Of a stretch of DNA of 8,814 nucleotides, positions 1-6,395 are shown one piece after another. The translations under genes and the position numbers were made by a program. Source of the stretch: Methanobacterium sp. UBA8 (GTDB lineage: Archaea; Methanobacteriota; Methanobacteria; Methanobacteriales; Methanobacteriaceae); contig DADN01000221.1 in the NCBI GenBank assembly GCA_002509665.1, positions 3,853 through 12,666 of the forward strand. The letters are read 5' to 3'. Under the pieces are notes generated by a model. It was given only the letters and a program-made list of their open reading frames with translations. It ran no database searches and was not told the DNA's origin. The first letter of the stretch is position 1, and each line of letters begins with the position of its first letter.

Positions 1-42
1 AAAAATGAAATTCCCATAGATATATTTTATAATACATTGTAG
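1..42 (+). CDS. possible 3' end of a + strand gene cut by the window edge
   Basis: Frame 1 is open from the first base to a TAG at 40-42 and reads KNEIPIDIFYNTL, a plausible protein tail. The other two forward frames close within 20 bases. The stop lies inside the left arm of a perfect inverted repeat (38-46/64-72) that would serve as a shared terminator with the converging gene at 81-500. Thirteen codons cannot prove a gene, and no function can be given. Confidence 0.3.
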   Translation, partial: KNEIPIDIFYNTL

Positions 43-72
43 ATCTACTTAAAAAAAACCAGCAGATCTACA
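38..72. terminator. inverted repeat with internal U8 tract between converging genes
   Basis: TGTAGATCT (38-46) and AGATCTACA (64-72) form a perfect 9-bp stem around a 17-base loop. The loop contains eight A's (51-58), which read as U8 in the leftward transcript, eight bases or so beyond the stop of the 81-500 gene region. Archaeal transcription ends mainly at U tracts, so this is a plausible terminator for the - strand gene and perhaps for a + strand gene ending at 42. Confidence 0.5.
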
Positions 73-80
73 CAGAAATA

Positions 81-500
81 TCATTCTAAAGTAAGCAAAT
101 CTATCTTATTAATTAACTGCTCATTTTTAACTTTAAATACCTCAAAGGCTTTTTTATTTCGGTTGTTGTATTCTACAAGAGATTTTGACATATTACCCGA
201 AAGTTCTTCATAATCAGTTTTAAAGTCTACAAGCAGCTTTTCAAGCTTTTCTAATTCCATTACTTCAGGGCATTTAGGGTTAAATAGTCTAGCTGTTTTA
301 AACCTGTGGTTACCCATTAAATTAGCTCCACCTTCCAATTTAAGTGCGGGACCATACAGTTCCTGTAGTTTGTCCGATTTTTCCAGCAAGTCTTTTAAAG
401 CTCTCACTTCATTTAACTTAGAATCTATTAATTTAACAATGTTAGATTCTATTTTAGGCTCCAAATTCCCTTTGTTTTTTATACCCTCTTTACTTTCCAT
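81..500 (-). CDS. hypothetical helical protein, 139 aa
   Basis: I do not recognise this protein. It is hydrophilic and rich in Lys, Glu and Leu, with no signal peptide or membrane segment, so it is probably cytoplasmic. Two predicted helical, coiled-coil-like stretches (about residues 16-48 and 79-136) flank a Gly/Pro-containing middle (about 49-78, with LEGGANLMGNHRFK) that holds the only Cys (C77). The frame has an earlier ATG at 521. I chose the ATG at 498-500 because GGAGG (511-515) lies ten bases before it and overlaps the first codons of the longer version, while the upstream ATG has only an AAGGA two bases away. A TATA-like TTTATATAA at 589-597 would give a leader of about 65 bases. 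The gene stands alone, facing a long intergenic region. A scaffold or partner-binding role is only a guess from composition. Confidence 0.75.
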   Translation of the reverse strand: MESKEGIKNKGNLEPKIESNIVKLIDSKLNEVRALKDLLEKSDKLQELYGPALKLEGGANLMGNHRFKTARLFNPKCPEVMELEKLEKLLVDFKTDYEELSGNMSKSLVEYNNRNKKAFEVFKVKNEQLINKIDLLTLE

Positions 501-510
501 ACTTACCAGT

Positions 511-515
511 CCTCC
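511..515 (-). promoter_or_regulatory. Shine-Dalgarno site that sets the start of the 81-500 gene
   Basis: GGAGG on the - strand lies ten bases before the ATG at 498-500. It falls inside the coding part of the longer ORF starting at 521, which argues for the shorter protein. Confidence 0.55.
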
Positions 516-588
516 ATTCATATTCCTTATTTTCCAATAAGCTTAATCTTCATAACCGAATCTAAAGCATATCCTTCAGCTTAAAGTA

Positions 589-597
589 TTATATAAA
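589..597 (-). promoter_or_regulatory. TATA-box-like element for the 81-500 gene
   Basis: TTTATATAA on the - strand matches the archaeal TATA consensus. Transcription would begin about 25 bases downstream, near 565-570. This is a prediction from motif and position only. Confidence 0.4.
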
Positions 598-774
598 TAT
601 TAATCGGATGCTGGAATTTGTAATCAAGTTAAACTATACTTCATTAACAGTCGGGATTTCATTTCTTTACGAATATCTCGATTTTAAACCAATTAATCCA
701 ATGTTTAACTCATGTCACCATATTTGTAAATTGATATATTCTTAAAGCATAATATTGAATTTATACGGGTGGGG

Positions 775-789
775 CATAATAACATTATG
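775..789. repeat. perfect 6-bp palindrome CATAAT-AAC-ATTATG
   Basis: CATAAT (775-780) and ATTATG (784-789) are exact inverted copies around three bases. A further direct copy, GCATAATA, lies at 747-754, matching 774-781. The element sits some 20 bases upstream of a TATA-like box, a position typical of an operator or activator site. No regulator can be named. Confidence 0.4.
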
Positions 790-806
790 TAATATTAGGA
801 ATGATT

Positions 807-818
807 CTTATATAAAAG
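807..818 (+). promoter_or_regulatory. TATA-box-like element with no obvious downstream gene
   Basis: CTTATATAAAAG is a close match to the archaeal TATA box. It directly follows the near-palindrome AGGAATGATTCTT (798-810, five of six positions symmetric). The predicted start of transcription is about 838-845. The next gene begins over 500 bases downstream, so this would be either a small RNA promoter, a distant promoter or a chance match in AT-rich DNA. Confidence 0.35.
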
Positions 819-1267
819 ATTTTCTGTCAGATATAAACTTAAAAACGCATTTAGAAGACAAGTACCCCAGACTACACACATAATACTACAACTACCTATC
901 CAAACAATTCAATAATTAAAATCATCATGAACAAAGAATTTGAAATGATAAATAAAAAAACTAATTTAAGTTCAAAGATTTAAAAACTGTTATTTTTATA
1001 GACTTATAAATCAAAAAGGGAATCTGCTGTAAATTATTGTTAATACACCGATTAATTAAACACGAATAATGCCTATCAAATAAAAAAAAACGGCATATGT
1101 TTTAAAAAAACAATTTTTCATCTTAAGTTAGTTTAATAAAATTATATAAGAATTATATTACAAAAAAGGTCAATATTTCCATAATTCACAGTTTTAATTC
1201 GGGTTTATACTTCTTTAAATTCAAAAAAGAGCTTAGTAGTTATGTTTTTGTGAAAAAATTAAATCAC

Positions 1268-1279
1268 AAAAAATATATG
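1268..1279 (+). promoter_or_regulatory. probable TATA box of the surface-protein gene
   Basis: AAAAAATATATG lies about 80 bases before the chosen start codon and predicts a transcript beginning near 1300 with a leader of about 55 bases. The surrounding DNA is AT-rich, so the exact element is uncertain. Confidence 0.35.
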
Positions 1280-1344
1280 CTCAAAACTACCATAATCACG
1301 TGTCAATAACTCCAAACTGGTGTTAATATGACATCTGAAAAAAT

Positions 1345-1350
1345 GGGAGG
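1345..1350 (+). promoter_or_regulatory. Shine-Dalgarno site that sets the start at 1358
   Basis: GGGAGG lies seven bases before the ATG at 1358-1360. It falls inside the coding part of the longer frame that begins with the ATG at 1328, showing that the shorter start, which puts a signal peptide at the N terminus, is the real one. Confidence 0.85.
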
Positions 1351-1357
1351 CAGTATA

Positions 1358-3610
1358 ATGAAGCGACTTTCGTTGCTTTTAGTGCTCATTATTACATGTG
1401 GAGCACTGTTTAATGTAAATACTTTATATGCCGCCACAGAAAATTCACAGGAACCAGCTGACTACACCAACACAAACCTAGTTCTTAATAACACAACCGA
1501 TGCACTAGCTAATGAGACCATTCAAAATACAACAGGATCTACACAAAATGTAACAGAACCTGTTAATAACACTACAGTAATAAATCAACCAATAACTCCA
1601 GATCCAACAAGTTCCGACCAAAACAGCGGGGGAAATCTCAAGAGTTTCAGCGTAGCAAGCGTTCAAAATTCTAATGACACCAAAGGAGATAAATATAAAA
1701 ATATTAGCGCAATTTGGCTAAATGCCGAAGATGTAGCTAATTTAAATATAGATAAAATCAAGAATGCGGGAATTACCGATATTTTCGTTAAGTGTAATCT
1801 CTATTCAAATACGTACCAGAATACCCTCAAAAATATTGTAACCATGTTCCAAAATAGTGGAATAAGGATAAATGCATGGGTAACGTGCTTTTTAGATACA
1901 AACGGCAAATGGATCAATCCAGCCGGGACAACCTACACGTATACTGTAAAAGCAACCAAAAAAGTTGCAGTGAAAACTCCTTATAAATACTGGTACAAAT
2001 CATGGTACAAATATAGGGGACACTGGCACTACAAATGGAAATATGTATGGAAAACTAAAACAACATACAAAAATGTCGTTACCACCCAGAAAAAAACAGG
2101 CTTAAATACTACATATAATACCCAGGTTATAAATGCCAGCATCAACATGGTTAAAAACTGTGGAATAGACGGTATTAACCTTGATTATTTACGTTATCCT
2201 GGGACAGCCTACAAATACACGAACAGCGCACAGACCATTACCTCTTTCGTTAAGAGTATTTACAATTCAGTAAAAGCAGTTAATTCATCTGTAGCAGTTT
2301 CAGCAGATTTAATGCCTGAGGGAAAAATGAATGCATATTATTACGGGCAGAATTATACTCAACTTGCAAAATATCTTGATTTCATGGTTCCGCTGGTTTA
2401 TAAAAGTAGTTATGGATATAACAGCTCAAAAGGAACTAGCAGTACTGGCAAAAATGGTACCAGCTGGATAGGTAGTTCAATAGCATACATAGTCAGCCAG
2501 TCCAATGGGACACCTGTTGTTGCCGGCCTTCAAACTTATCGTTCTGCCAATAACGCGACTGCAATACCTGTAAATGAATTACAGAATGATATAAATGCAG
2601 CTGTAAAAAATGGTGCATCTGGATATGCATTATTCAGATACGGGAAAATAACTGAGGATTTCTTCAAAAATTCGGCTCCAATTACATTCACTTTAGACCA
2701 GATCCAAAATGCTGCAGCAAGCCTTAAATCATACATTGAAACCAACAAAAAACTTCCATCTTACGTAACAATCGGTACAACTCAGGTTACAATTGAAGAT
2801 ATGTTAAATTTGATGGTTACAGGCATTTTACAGCTGAACACCGGAAATAAAACATCGATAACGTTTAAAAATATAAACTCACCCACCAATCCGACAGGCG
2901 ATCTTGTTAATGGGGCAATATCAAAAGCAGAATATCTAAACATCACACAGAGAATCAAATCATTTATAGATACGAACAACGTTGCACCAAATTATGCAGC
3001 AAGTTCTCTCGGAAATATCCAGTATCAATCAATTGTTTACATGTACTCAAAAATATTTGATTTCTACAACACCACAAATGGACTGCCAGATTATGTTACT
3101 GTAAAGGCATGGACAGACATTACCACAGTTATAACAGGCGCAAGACCAGTTTATATAACAAGTGATAACATCAAAAACGTAACAGCTGACACCAATCGGA
3201 TAAATACAATCGTTGATGCTTTAGAGATGATGGGACTAACTGCAGTAAACTGGGGATTAGGCCCAAACAGCCATTACAGCGTGCTTCAAAACAGTACAGT
3301 CCCTGCAAATGCACTAATAGTAGACATATACGGCGGAGCATGTGCAGGTACCATATACGAAATGGGACAGGACTATTATAAAAAATTAGTTGGAGCTAAA
3401 GAAGTATTCAGTGTCTGGTTGGCCCCATACGCTACAGACATAACTAATTTAGCATGGCTGCCCCGGTCAAAAGACGATGATTTTGACCCTCCAAGCTTTA
3501 CAGGGTTAGCAAATCCAGATCAGTACCTGTTGAATAATGGATATGAGTACATCTATTCCGGAGATTTAAGCGCCATAATAAACCGCATATACCAGGAAGC
3601 AACCGAATGA
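1358..3610 (+). CDS. secreted glycoside-hydrolase-like protein with pseudomurein-binding repeats
   Basis: A 750-aa surface protein. Residues 1-25/26 are a signal peptide (KR, hydrophobic core, cut near LYA-A). Residues 27-105 form a Thr/Asn-rich linker with about eight N-glycosylation sequons. Residues 112-440 fit a TIM barrel of the putative glycoside hydrolase type (GHL10/DUF4015-like). All eight strands can be traced, and the strand-4 motif GIDGINLDYLRYPG (269-282) carries the likely catalytic acids D271 and D276. A very aromatic, basic insertion (about 190-248) follows strand 3. Residues 443-490 and 518-586 are pseudomurein-binding repeats (QIQNAAASLKSYIETNKKLP and ITQRIKSFIDTNNVAP), the second with an extra half unit. 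Residues 595-750 form a conserved domain with DIYGGACAGTIYEMG. The repeats imply anchoring to the pseudomurein wall. Glycan cleavage or wall remodelling is inferred, and the barrel could be non-catalytic. The gene appears to be a single transcription unit ending in a hairpin terminator. Confidence 0.9.
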   Translation: MKRLSLLLVLIITCGALFNVNTLYAATENSQEPADYTNTNLVLNNTTDALANETIQNTTGSTQNVTEPVNNTTVINQPITPDPTSSDQNSGGNLKSFSVASVQNSNDTKGDKYKNISAIWLNAEDVANLNIDKIKNAGITDIFVKCNLYSNTYQNTLKNIVTMFQNSGIRINAWVTCFLDTNGKWINPAGTTYTYTVKATKKVAVKTPYKYWYKSWYKYRGHWHYKWKYVWKTKTTYKNVVTTQKKTGLNTTYNTQVINASINMVKNCGIDGINLDYLRYPGTAYKYTNSAQTITSFVKSIYNSVKAVNSSVAVSADLMPEGKMNAYYYGQNYTQLAKYLDFMVPLVYKSSYGYNSSKGTSSTGKNGTSWIGSSIAYIVSQSNGTPVVAGLQTYRSANNATAIPVNELQNDINAAVKNGASGYALFRYGKITEDFFKNSAPITFTLDQIQNAAASLKSYIETNKKLPSYVTIGTTQVTIEDMLNLMVTGILQLNTGNKTSITFKNINSPTNPTGDLVNGAISKAEYLNITQRIKSFIDTNNVAPNYAASSLGNIQYQSIVYMYSKIFDFYNTTNGLPDYVTVKAWTDITTVITGARPVYITSDNIKNVTADTNRINTIVDALEMMGLTAVNWGLGPNSHYSVLQNSTVPANALIVDIYGGACAGTIYEMGQDYYKKLVGAKEVFSVWLAPYATDITNLAWLPRSKDDDFDPPSFTGLANPDQYLLNNGYEYIYSGDLSAIINRIYQEATE

Positions 3611-3636
3611 AAGCATTAAAGTAAATTAATTGGACA

Positions 3637-3681
3637 TAAATGAAAATTGTGCCAATTCATTTACTTTTTCTACCTTTTTTT
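3637..3681 (+). terminator. hairpin plus U-tract terminator after the surface-protein gene
   Basis: TAAATGAAAATTG (3637-3649) pairs with CAATTCATTTA (3653-3663): eleven base pairs with a two-base bulge and a three-base loop. It is followed at once by T-rich DNA with T5 (3665-3669) and T7 (3675-3681). The hairpin begins about 26 bases beyond the stop codon. Confidence 0.7.
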
Positions 3682-3688
3682 AATTTTC

Positions 3689-3694
3689 AAAAAA
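3689..3694 (-). terminator. U6 tract after the MFS exporter gene
   Basis: Six A's on the + strand read as U6 in the leftward transcript, about 20 bases beyond the TAG stop at 3714-3716. A simple U tract of this kind is enough for termination in archaea. The opposing hairpin at 3637-3663 lies a little further on. Confidence 0.4.
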
Positions 3695-3713
3695 GTGATT
3701 TAAGACAATGTGA

Positions 3714-5306
3714 CTACTTTTTAGTCCTTTCTTTTTCTATAATATCCGGCGGCGGTTTGATGAACAAAGACAATAACAGTCCAATAAACAGCAGGACAGC
3801 AGAAGCTAAAATTGCAGCCTGCATCCCATGACTGTCAGAATTAAATGTAAGAGTAAAAAGTTTAGGGTCATCCATGATAGTGGACATATCTGGACTTAAA
3901 GTTTTTCCCACCCACGAATAAATATCATGATTTAAAGCCTGCTGATTTTGATATACTGAATATTCAACTGGAAGTGTAACTGCAACGTTAAAGTACAGTG
4001 CTATAAAGAAAATCAACCCAATAGCAACAGTTCCAATCGAAGATCCAACATTTATGAAAGTGTTGTGTATTCCTGAAGCCTCTCCAAGCTGTTTATCATC
4101 AACACTGGAAAGAACAATATTGGTAATATTAGGAGTAGCTAACCCTAAACCCATTCCCAGTATAAATAAACCAGGAATAAGATCCATCATATCTAAACTT
4201 GCAGGATACATGAATGAACAGTATAGCATCAAAATAGCAATGATAGACAAAGCAAATCCTATAACAACAAGATAATGTGCTTTAATACGTTTTGTGAGCT
4301 TACCAATACTTATTGCAAATATTGCACTTCCAATAGAAGTAGGTAACAAAATTAAACCTGTTACCAGAGCATTGACACCCCACCTTGTCTGTACATATAC
4401 CGGTATGATATAAAACAACCCGGCTAAAATTAAAGCCAGGATTAACCTAGATAAGTTACCAAATGTGAATGAACGGTTTTTTAAGATACGTACGTCCATA
4501 AATGGTTTTTTACCCTGTTTAATTAGCTTTCTTTGATAATAAAAGAAGATCAATATGAATAGAACACCGATCAGGATCATTGACATAGCAAATGCAAACC
4601 CTATGGGATTTATAATAGTACCATAATGGTTAACCCATGTAGCAGGGTTGTTCAGCTGCAGTACACCTACTATAAACAATAAAATTCCCGATGAGACAAT
4701 AAAAGCACCTCTAAGATTTAAATCAGACCATTTCAATGTTATCTCTGACTCTGCAATGTCATAGGACAAGATGAGTATGGCAACCACCAGTATTGCCTCT
4801 AATGCGAATCCCCATCTCCATGAATAGAATGTAGTAAGGTAACCTCCCAGTAGTGGCCCTATTGCAGTCGCTGCTATGAACAATGTAGATGAAAATCCCA
4901 TTGCAAAAGCTCGTTTAGACCCGGTGTAATGAGCTGTAATTATGGATGATGTTGCAGGAAGCATTAAAGCCGCGCCAAAACCTTCTATTATAGACCAGCC
5001 TACCAGCAGCATAAGTGCATTTGTACTGATGGCCGCAATTAATGACCCCACACCATAAATGATAGCTCCAGTTAGAAAAGTTTTCTTTCTTCCAATGACA
5101 TCCTGTAATTTACCTCCAAAGAGTACAAAGCAGCCCATTACAAGAGCATAAATAGCTATTATAGACTGTATATTAGCAAGAGTTGTATTCAAATCTTTTA
5201 CCAGATAGGTCATTGCCACGTTCATAAATGTAGCATCTAAACCTATGATAAATAATGCTAAAGAAACAAAAATTAAAATTGACCACCCATAATTCGACTT
5301 GTCCAA
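3714..5306 (-). CDS. MFS drug exporter, DHA2 (EmrB/QacA-like) family, 14 membrane helices
   Basis: A proton-driven efflux transporter of the inner-most membrane, 530 aa from a TTG start. It has about 14 hydrophobic helices, the size and topology of the DHA2 family. Family signatures are present: LDATFMNVA in helix 1 (23-31), motif A GGKLQDVIGRKKTF in loop 2-3 (64-77), and motif C GPLLGGYL in helix 5 (150-157). A long polar loop (about 439-492) lies between the last two helices, as in QacA. The frame extends to an ATG at 5414, but that ATG has no Shine-Dalgarno site and lies upstream of a good TATA box (5357-5369). The extra 36 residues are also unlike the family, which usually begins just before the sequence SNYGWSI. 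TTG at 5304-5306 is therefore preferred. Substrates cannot be read from sequence. A small winged-helix gene runs divergently next door. Confidence 0.9.
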   Translation of the reverse strand: MDKSNYGWSILIFVSLALFIIGLDATFMNVAMTYLVKDLNTTLANIQSIIAIYALVMGCFVLFGGKLQDVIGRKKTFLTGAIIYGVGSLIAAISTNALMLLVGWSIIEGFGAALMLPATSSIITAHYTGSKRAFAMGFSSTLFIAATAIGPLLGGYLTTFYSWRWGFALEAILVVAILILSYDIAESEITLKWSDLNLRGAFIVSSGILLFIVGVLQLNNPATWVNHYGTIINPIGFAFAMSMILIGVLFILIFFYYQRKLIKQGKKPFMDVRILKNRSFTFGNLSRLILALILAGLFYIIPVYVQTRWGVNALVTGLILLPTSIGSAIFAISIGKLTKRIKAHYLVVIGFALSIIAILMLYCSFMYPASLDMMDLIPGLFILGMGLGLATPNITNIVLSSVDDKQLGEASGIHNTFINVGSSIGTVAIGLIFFIALYFNVAVTLPVEYSVYQNQQALNHDIYSWVGKTLSPDMSTIMDDPKLFTLTFNSDSHGMQAAILASAVLLFIGLLLSLFIKPPPDIIEKERTKK

Positions 5307-5356
5307 TATAAACGCCTGCCCAAAATACTTATTTATATTTATGGTAATTTTTCCCT

Positions 5357-5369
5357 TATTTAAATATAA
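5357..5369 (-). promoter_or_regulatory. TATA box that supports the TTG start of the exporter
   Basis: TTATATTTAAATA on the - strand matches an archaeal TATA box and would start transcription near 5335. That leaves about 30 bases of leader before the TTG at 5306 and excludes the upstream ATG at 5414 from the message. Confidence 0.5.
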
Positions 5370-5494
5370 CTGATTAAATACCGCACATTTTTTTAATAAT
5401 ACAACACAACCCATGAATTTATCATCGAAAAATGGTAATGAATTGGAACAGATTTGGATATGATTCGGGAAAAATTATTTTTAAGCTTTTTTAG

Positions 5495-5504
5495 AAAATA
5501 TAAG
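5495..5504 (+). promoter_or_regulatory. probable TATA box of the winged-helix gene
   Basis: AAAATATAAG lies about 75 bases before the start codon and predicts a transcript beginning near 5530 with a leader of about 45 bases. The divergent exporter promoter is about 130 bases away, so the two do not overlap. Confidence 0.4.
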
Positions 5505-5563
5505 TGAAACAGCGAGTTAAAATACAGAAGCACCAAAAAATTGGATAATTAATTTAAAGGCAC

Positions 5564-5570
5564 GAGGTGA
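5564..5570 (+). promoter_or_regulatory. Shine-Dalgarno site that points to a TTG start
   Basis: GAGGTGA is a near-perfect site. It contains the GTG (5567-5569) that would open the longest frame, so that GTG cannot be its own start. The first in-frame start codon at good distance, five bases on, is TTG at 5576-5578. Confidence 0.7.
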
Positions 5571-5575
5571 ATAAT

Positions 5576-5782
5576 TTGAAAGTAGAATGGAAAAATGAGG
5601 ATTTAAAAAGTGAATTAATGATGAACACACTTGAGTATCTAGGTAGAAACCAGAACGTTTCTATTAAAGACCTGGCAGATTACACGGGACAAGAATATAT
5701 CCTAATAGCCTTTTTAATGCACGATTTGGAAAATAAAGGAATCATAAAGTCAGAAAAAGTTTTCAACCTGAATAAAAGTTGA
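5576..5782 (+). CDS. small winged-helix DNA-binding protein, possible regulator of the exporter
   Basis: A 68-aa protein that starts at TTG, decided by the GAGGTGA site five bases upstream. The fold suggested by the sequence is a winged helix-turn-helix: helix 1 at about 9-24, helix 2 SIKDLADYT (29-37), a recognition helix at about 40-53 (YILIAFLMHDLENKG) and a short wing at 54-63 (GIIKSEKVF). There is no ligand or metal-binding domain and no Cys, so it is just the DNA-binding core, as in many small archaeal regulators. It is transcribed away from the MFS exporter across a shared 269-base region, the usual layout for a regulator and its target. Control of the exporter is inferred from position only. 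A general chromatin or transcription-factor role is equally possible. Confidence 0.75.
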   Translation: MKVEWKNEDLKSELMMNTLEYLGRNQNVSIKDLADYTGQEYILIAFLMHDLENKGIIKSEKVFNLNKS

Positions 5783-5848
5783 ATTTAATAAGATATTTCA
5801 AATTGAAATTAAATTTTAAATTATATAAAGAAATTAAATTTTATCTAG

Positions 5849-5884
5849 AAAAAAACAGTTGATTAATAATGAATATACTGTTTT
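5849..5884. terminator. bidirectional hairpin terminator
   Basis: AAAACAGT (5852-5859) and ACTGTTTT (5877-5884) form a perfect 8-bp stem with a 17-base loop between two converging genes. In the leftward direction the stem runs into U7 (5849-5855); in the rightward direction it ends in U4. It begins three bases after the stop codon of the 5887-6228 gene and about 70 bases after the winged-helix gene. Confidence 0.65.
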
Positions 5885-5886
5885 AG

Positions 5887-6228
5887 TTATTTGAATAATA
5901 GTAGTTCAAGTTCTCTCAAGTTATCCCCAATAAACTGCTCTGCCTTTGGATCTGCAAGTATCTTTAACTGTTTATGTCCTGTTTCAGTGTAAGCTTTGCC
6001 CAGTAATTCCTGAAGCTCTGGAACTGGCATTTTAAGGACTTTTTTTATCTTTTCAGTGTCTTCATCACTTAATTTATCGTTATAACTTTCTATCTGGGAT
6101 TCGAACTTCTTAACTACATTCATGTTCCTAGAAACCATCATTTTTAATATTACAACTGGAACTTTGGTAAATACGTCCACCACACCCATAACATCCTCTT
6201 CAGTTATATTTCTTTCCTGTGATTCCAT
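5887..6228 (-). CDS. hypothetical helical protein, 113 aa
   Basis: I do not recognise this protein. It is a soluble, mostly helical sequence without Cys, signal peptide or metal motif. An amphipathic N-terminal half (DVMGVVDVFTKVPVVILKMM, about 13-32) is hydrophobic enough to be a buried helix or a peripheral membrane contact. A charged middle follows (about 40-65, KFESQIESYNDKLSDEDTEK), and the C-terminal half ends in a Leu-rich helix (LRELELLLF). The ATG at 6226-6228 follows AAGGGG six bases upstream, an acceptable ribosome site. A weak TATA-like GTTTAAAATTA lies at 6270-6280. The gene is divergent from the M24 peptidase, 167 bases apart, and ends right at a bidirectional hairpin. Its length and composition suggest a lineage-restricted protein of methanogens, which a database search could confirm. 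Confidence 0.75.
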   Translation of the reverse strand: MESQERNITEEDVMGVVDVFTKVPVVILKMMVSRNMNVVKKFESQIESYNDKLSDEDTEKIKKVLKMPVPELQELLGKAYTETGHKQLKILADPKAEQFIGDNLRELELLLFK

Positions 6229-6331
6229 TTAAAACCCCTTTGTAAATGTTTGATATTAAATACACTTGATAATTTTAAACTATACCTATTAGAACTTTTC
6301 CAATATTTTATTATGGAGTAAGACTATACCT

Positions 6332-6344
6332 TTGATATAATAAT
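6332..6344 (+). promoter_or_regulatory. probable TATA box of the peptidase gene
   Basis: TTGATATAATAAT predicts transcription from about 6362-6368 and a leader of about 30 bases before the ATG at 6396, which has AAAGGAG (6383-6389) at good distance. Confidence 0.4.
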
Positions 6345-6395
6345 ATTATTAAAGAGTATCAATCAATCCACAGGTAGAAAATAAAGGAGTAGAAT

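Larger units (their letters stand above)
501..1357. other. 857-base AT-rich intergenic region without a convincing gene
   Basis: This gap lies between two divergent genes. I see no tRNA, no CRISPR repeat and no substantial ORF. It holds the promoter of the leftward gene (589-597), a palindromic cluster and strong TATA-like box (747-818), a G-poor stretch with a Thr-rich open frame (855-980), homopolymeric A and T runs around 1080-1170, and the probable promoter of the surface-protein gene (about 1268-1279). A short unannotated RNA starting near 840 is possible. Most of the rest looks like plain AT-rich spacer. Confidence 0.7.

Noticed and set aside
1..17. - strand start codon at 15-17 running off the left edge
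   Set aside because: Only six codons are visible, without a Shine-Dalgarno site, so a gene cannot be supported.
1328..1357. ATG at 1328 as the start of the surface protein
   Set aside because: The GGGAGG ribosome site lies inside this extension and the signal peptide begins at the later ATG (1358).
501..1357. CRISPR array or tRNA in the long intergenic region
   Set aside because: No regularly spaced repeats and no cloverleaf-like sequence were found; the short repeats at 747-789 are palindromic operator-like sites.
2536..2979. Two - strand ORFs inside the surface-protein gene
   Set aside because: Antisense to pseudomurein-binding repeats and the barrel end; no start signals.
3640..3831. 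63-codon + strand ORF
   Set aside because: It overlaps the terminator and the 3' end of the exporter on the other strand; composition is not that of a real protein.
5307..5414. ATG at 5414 as the start of the MFS exporter
   Set aside because: No Shine-Dalgarno site, a TATA box lies downstream of it, and the 36 extra residues do not look like the family. It cannot be fully excluded.
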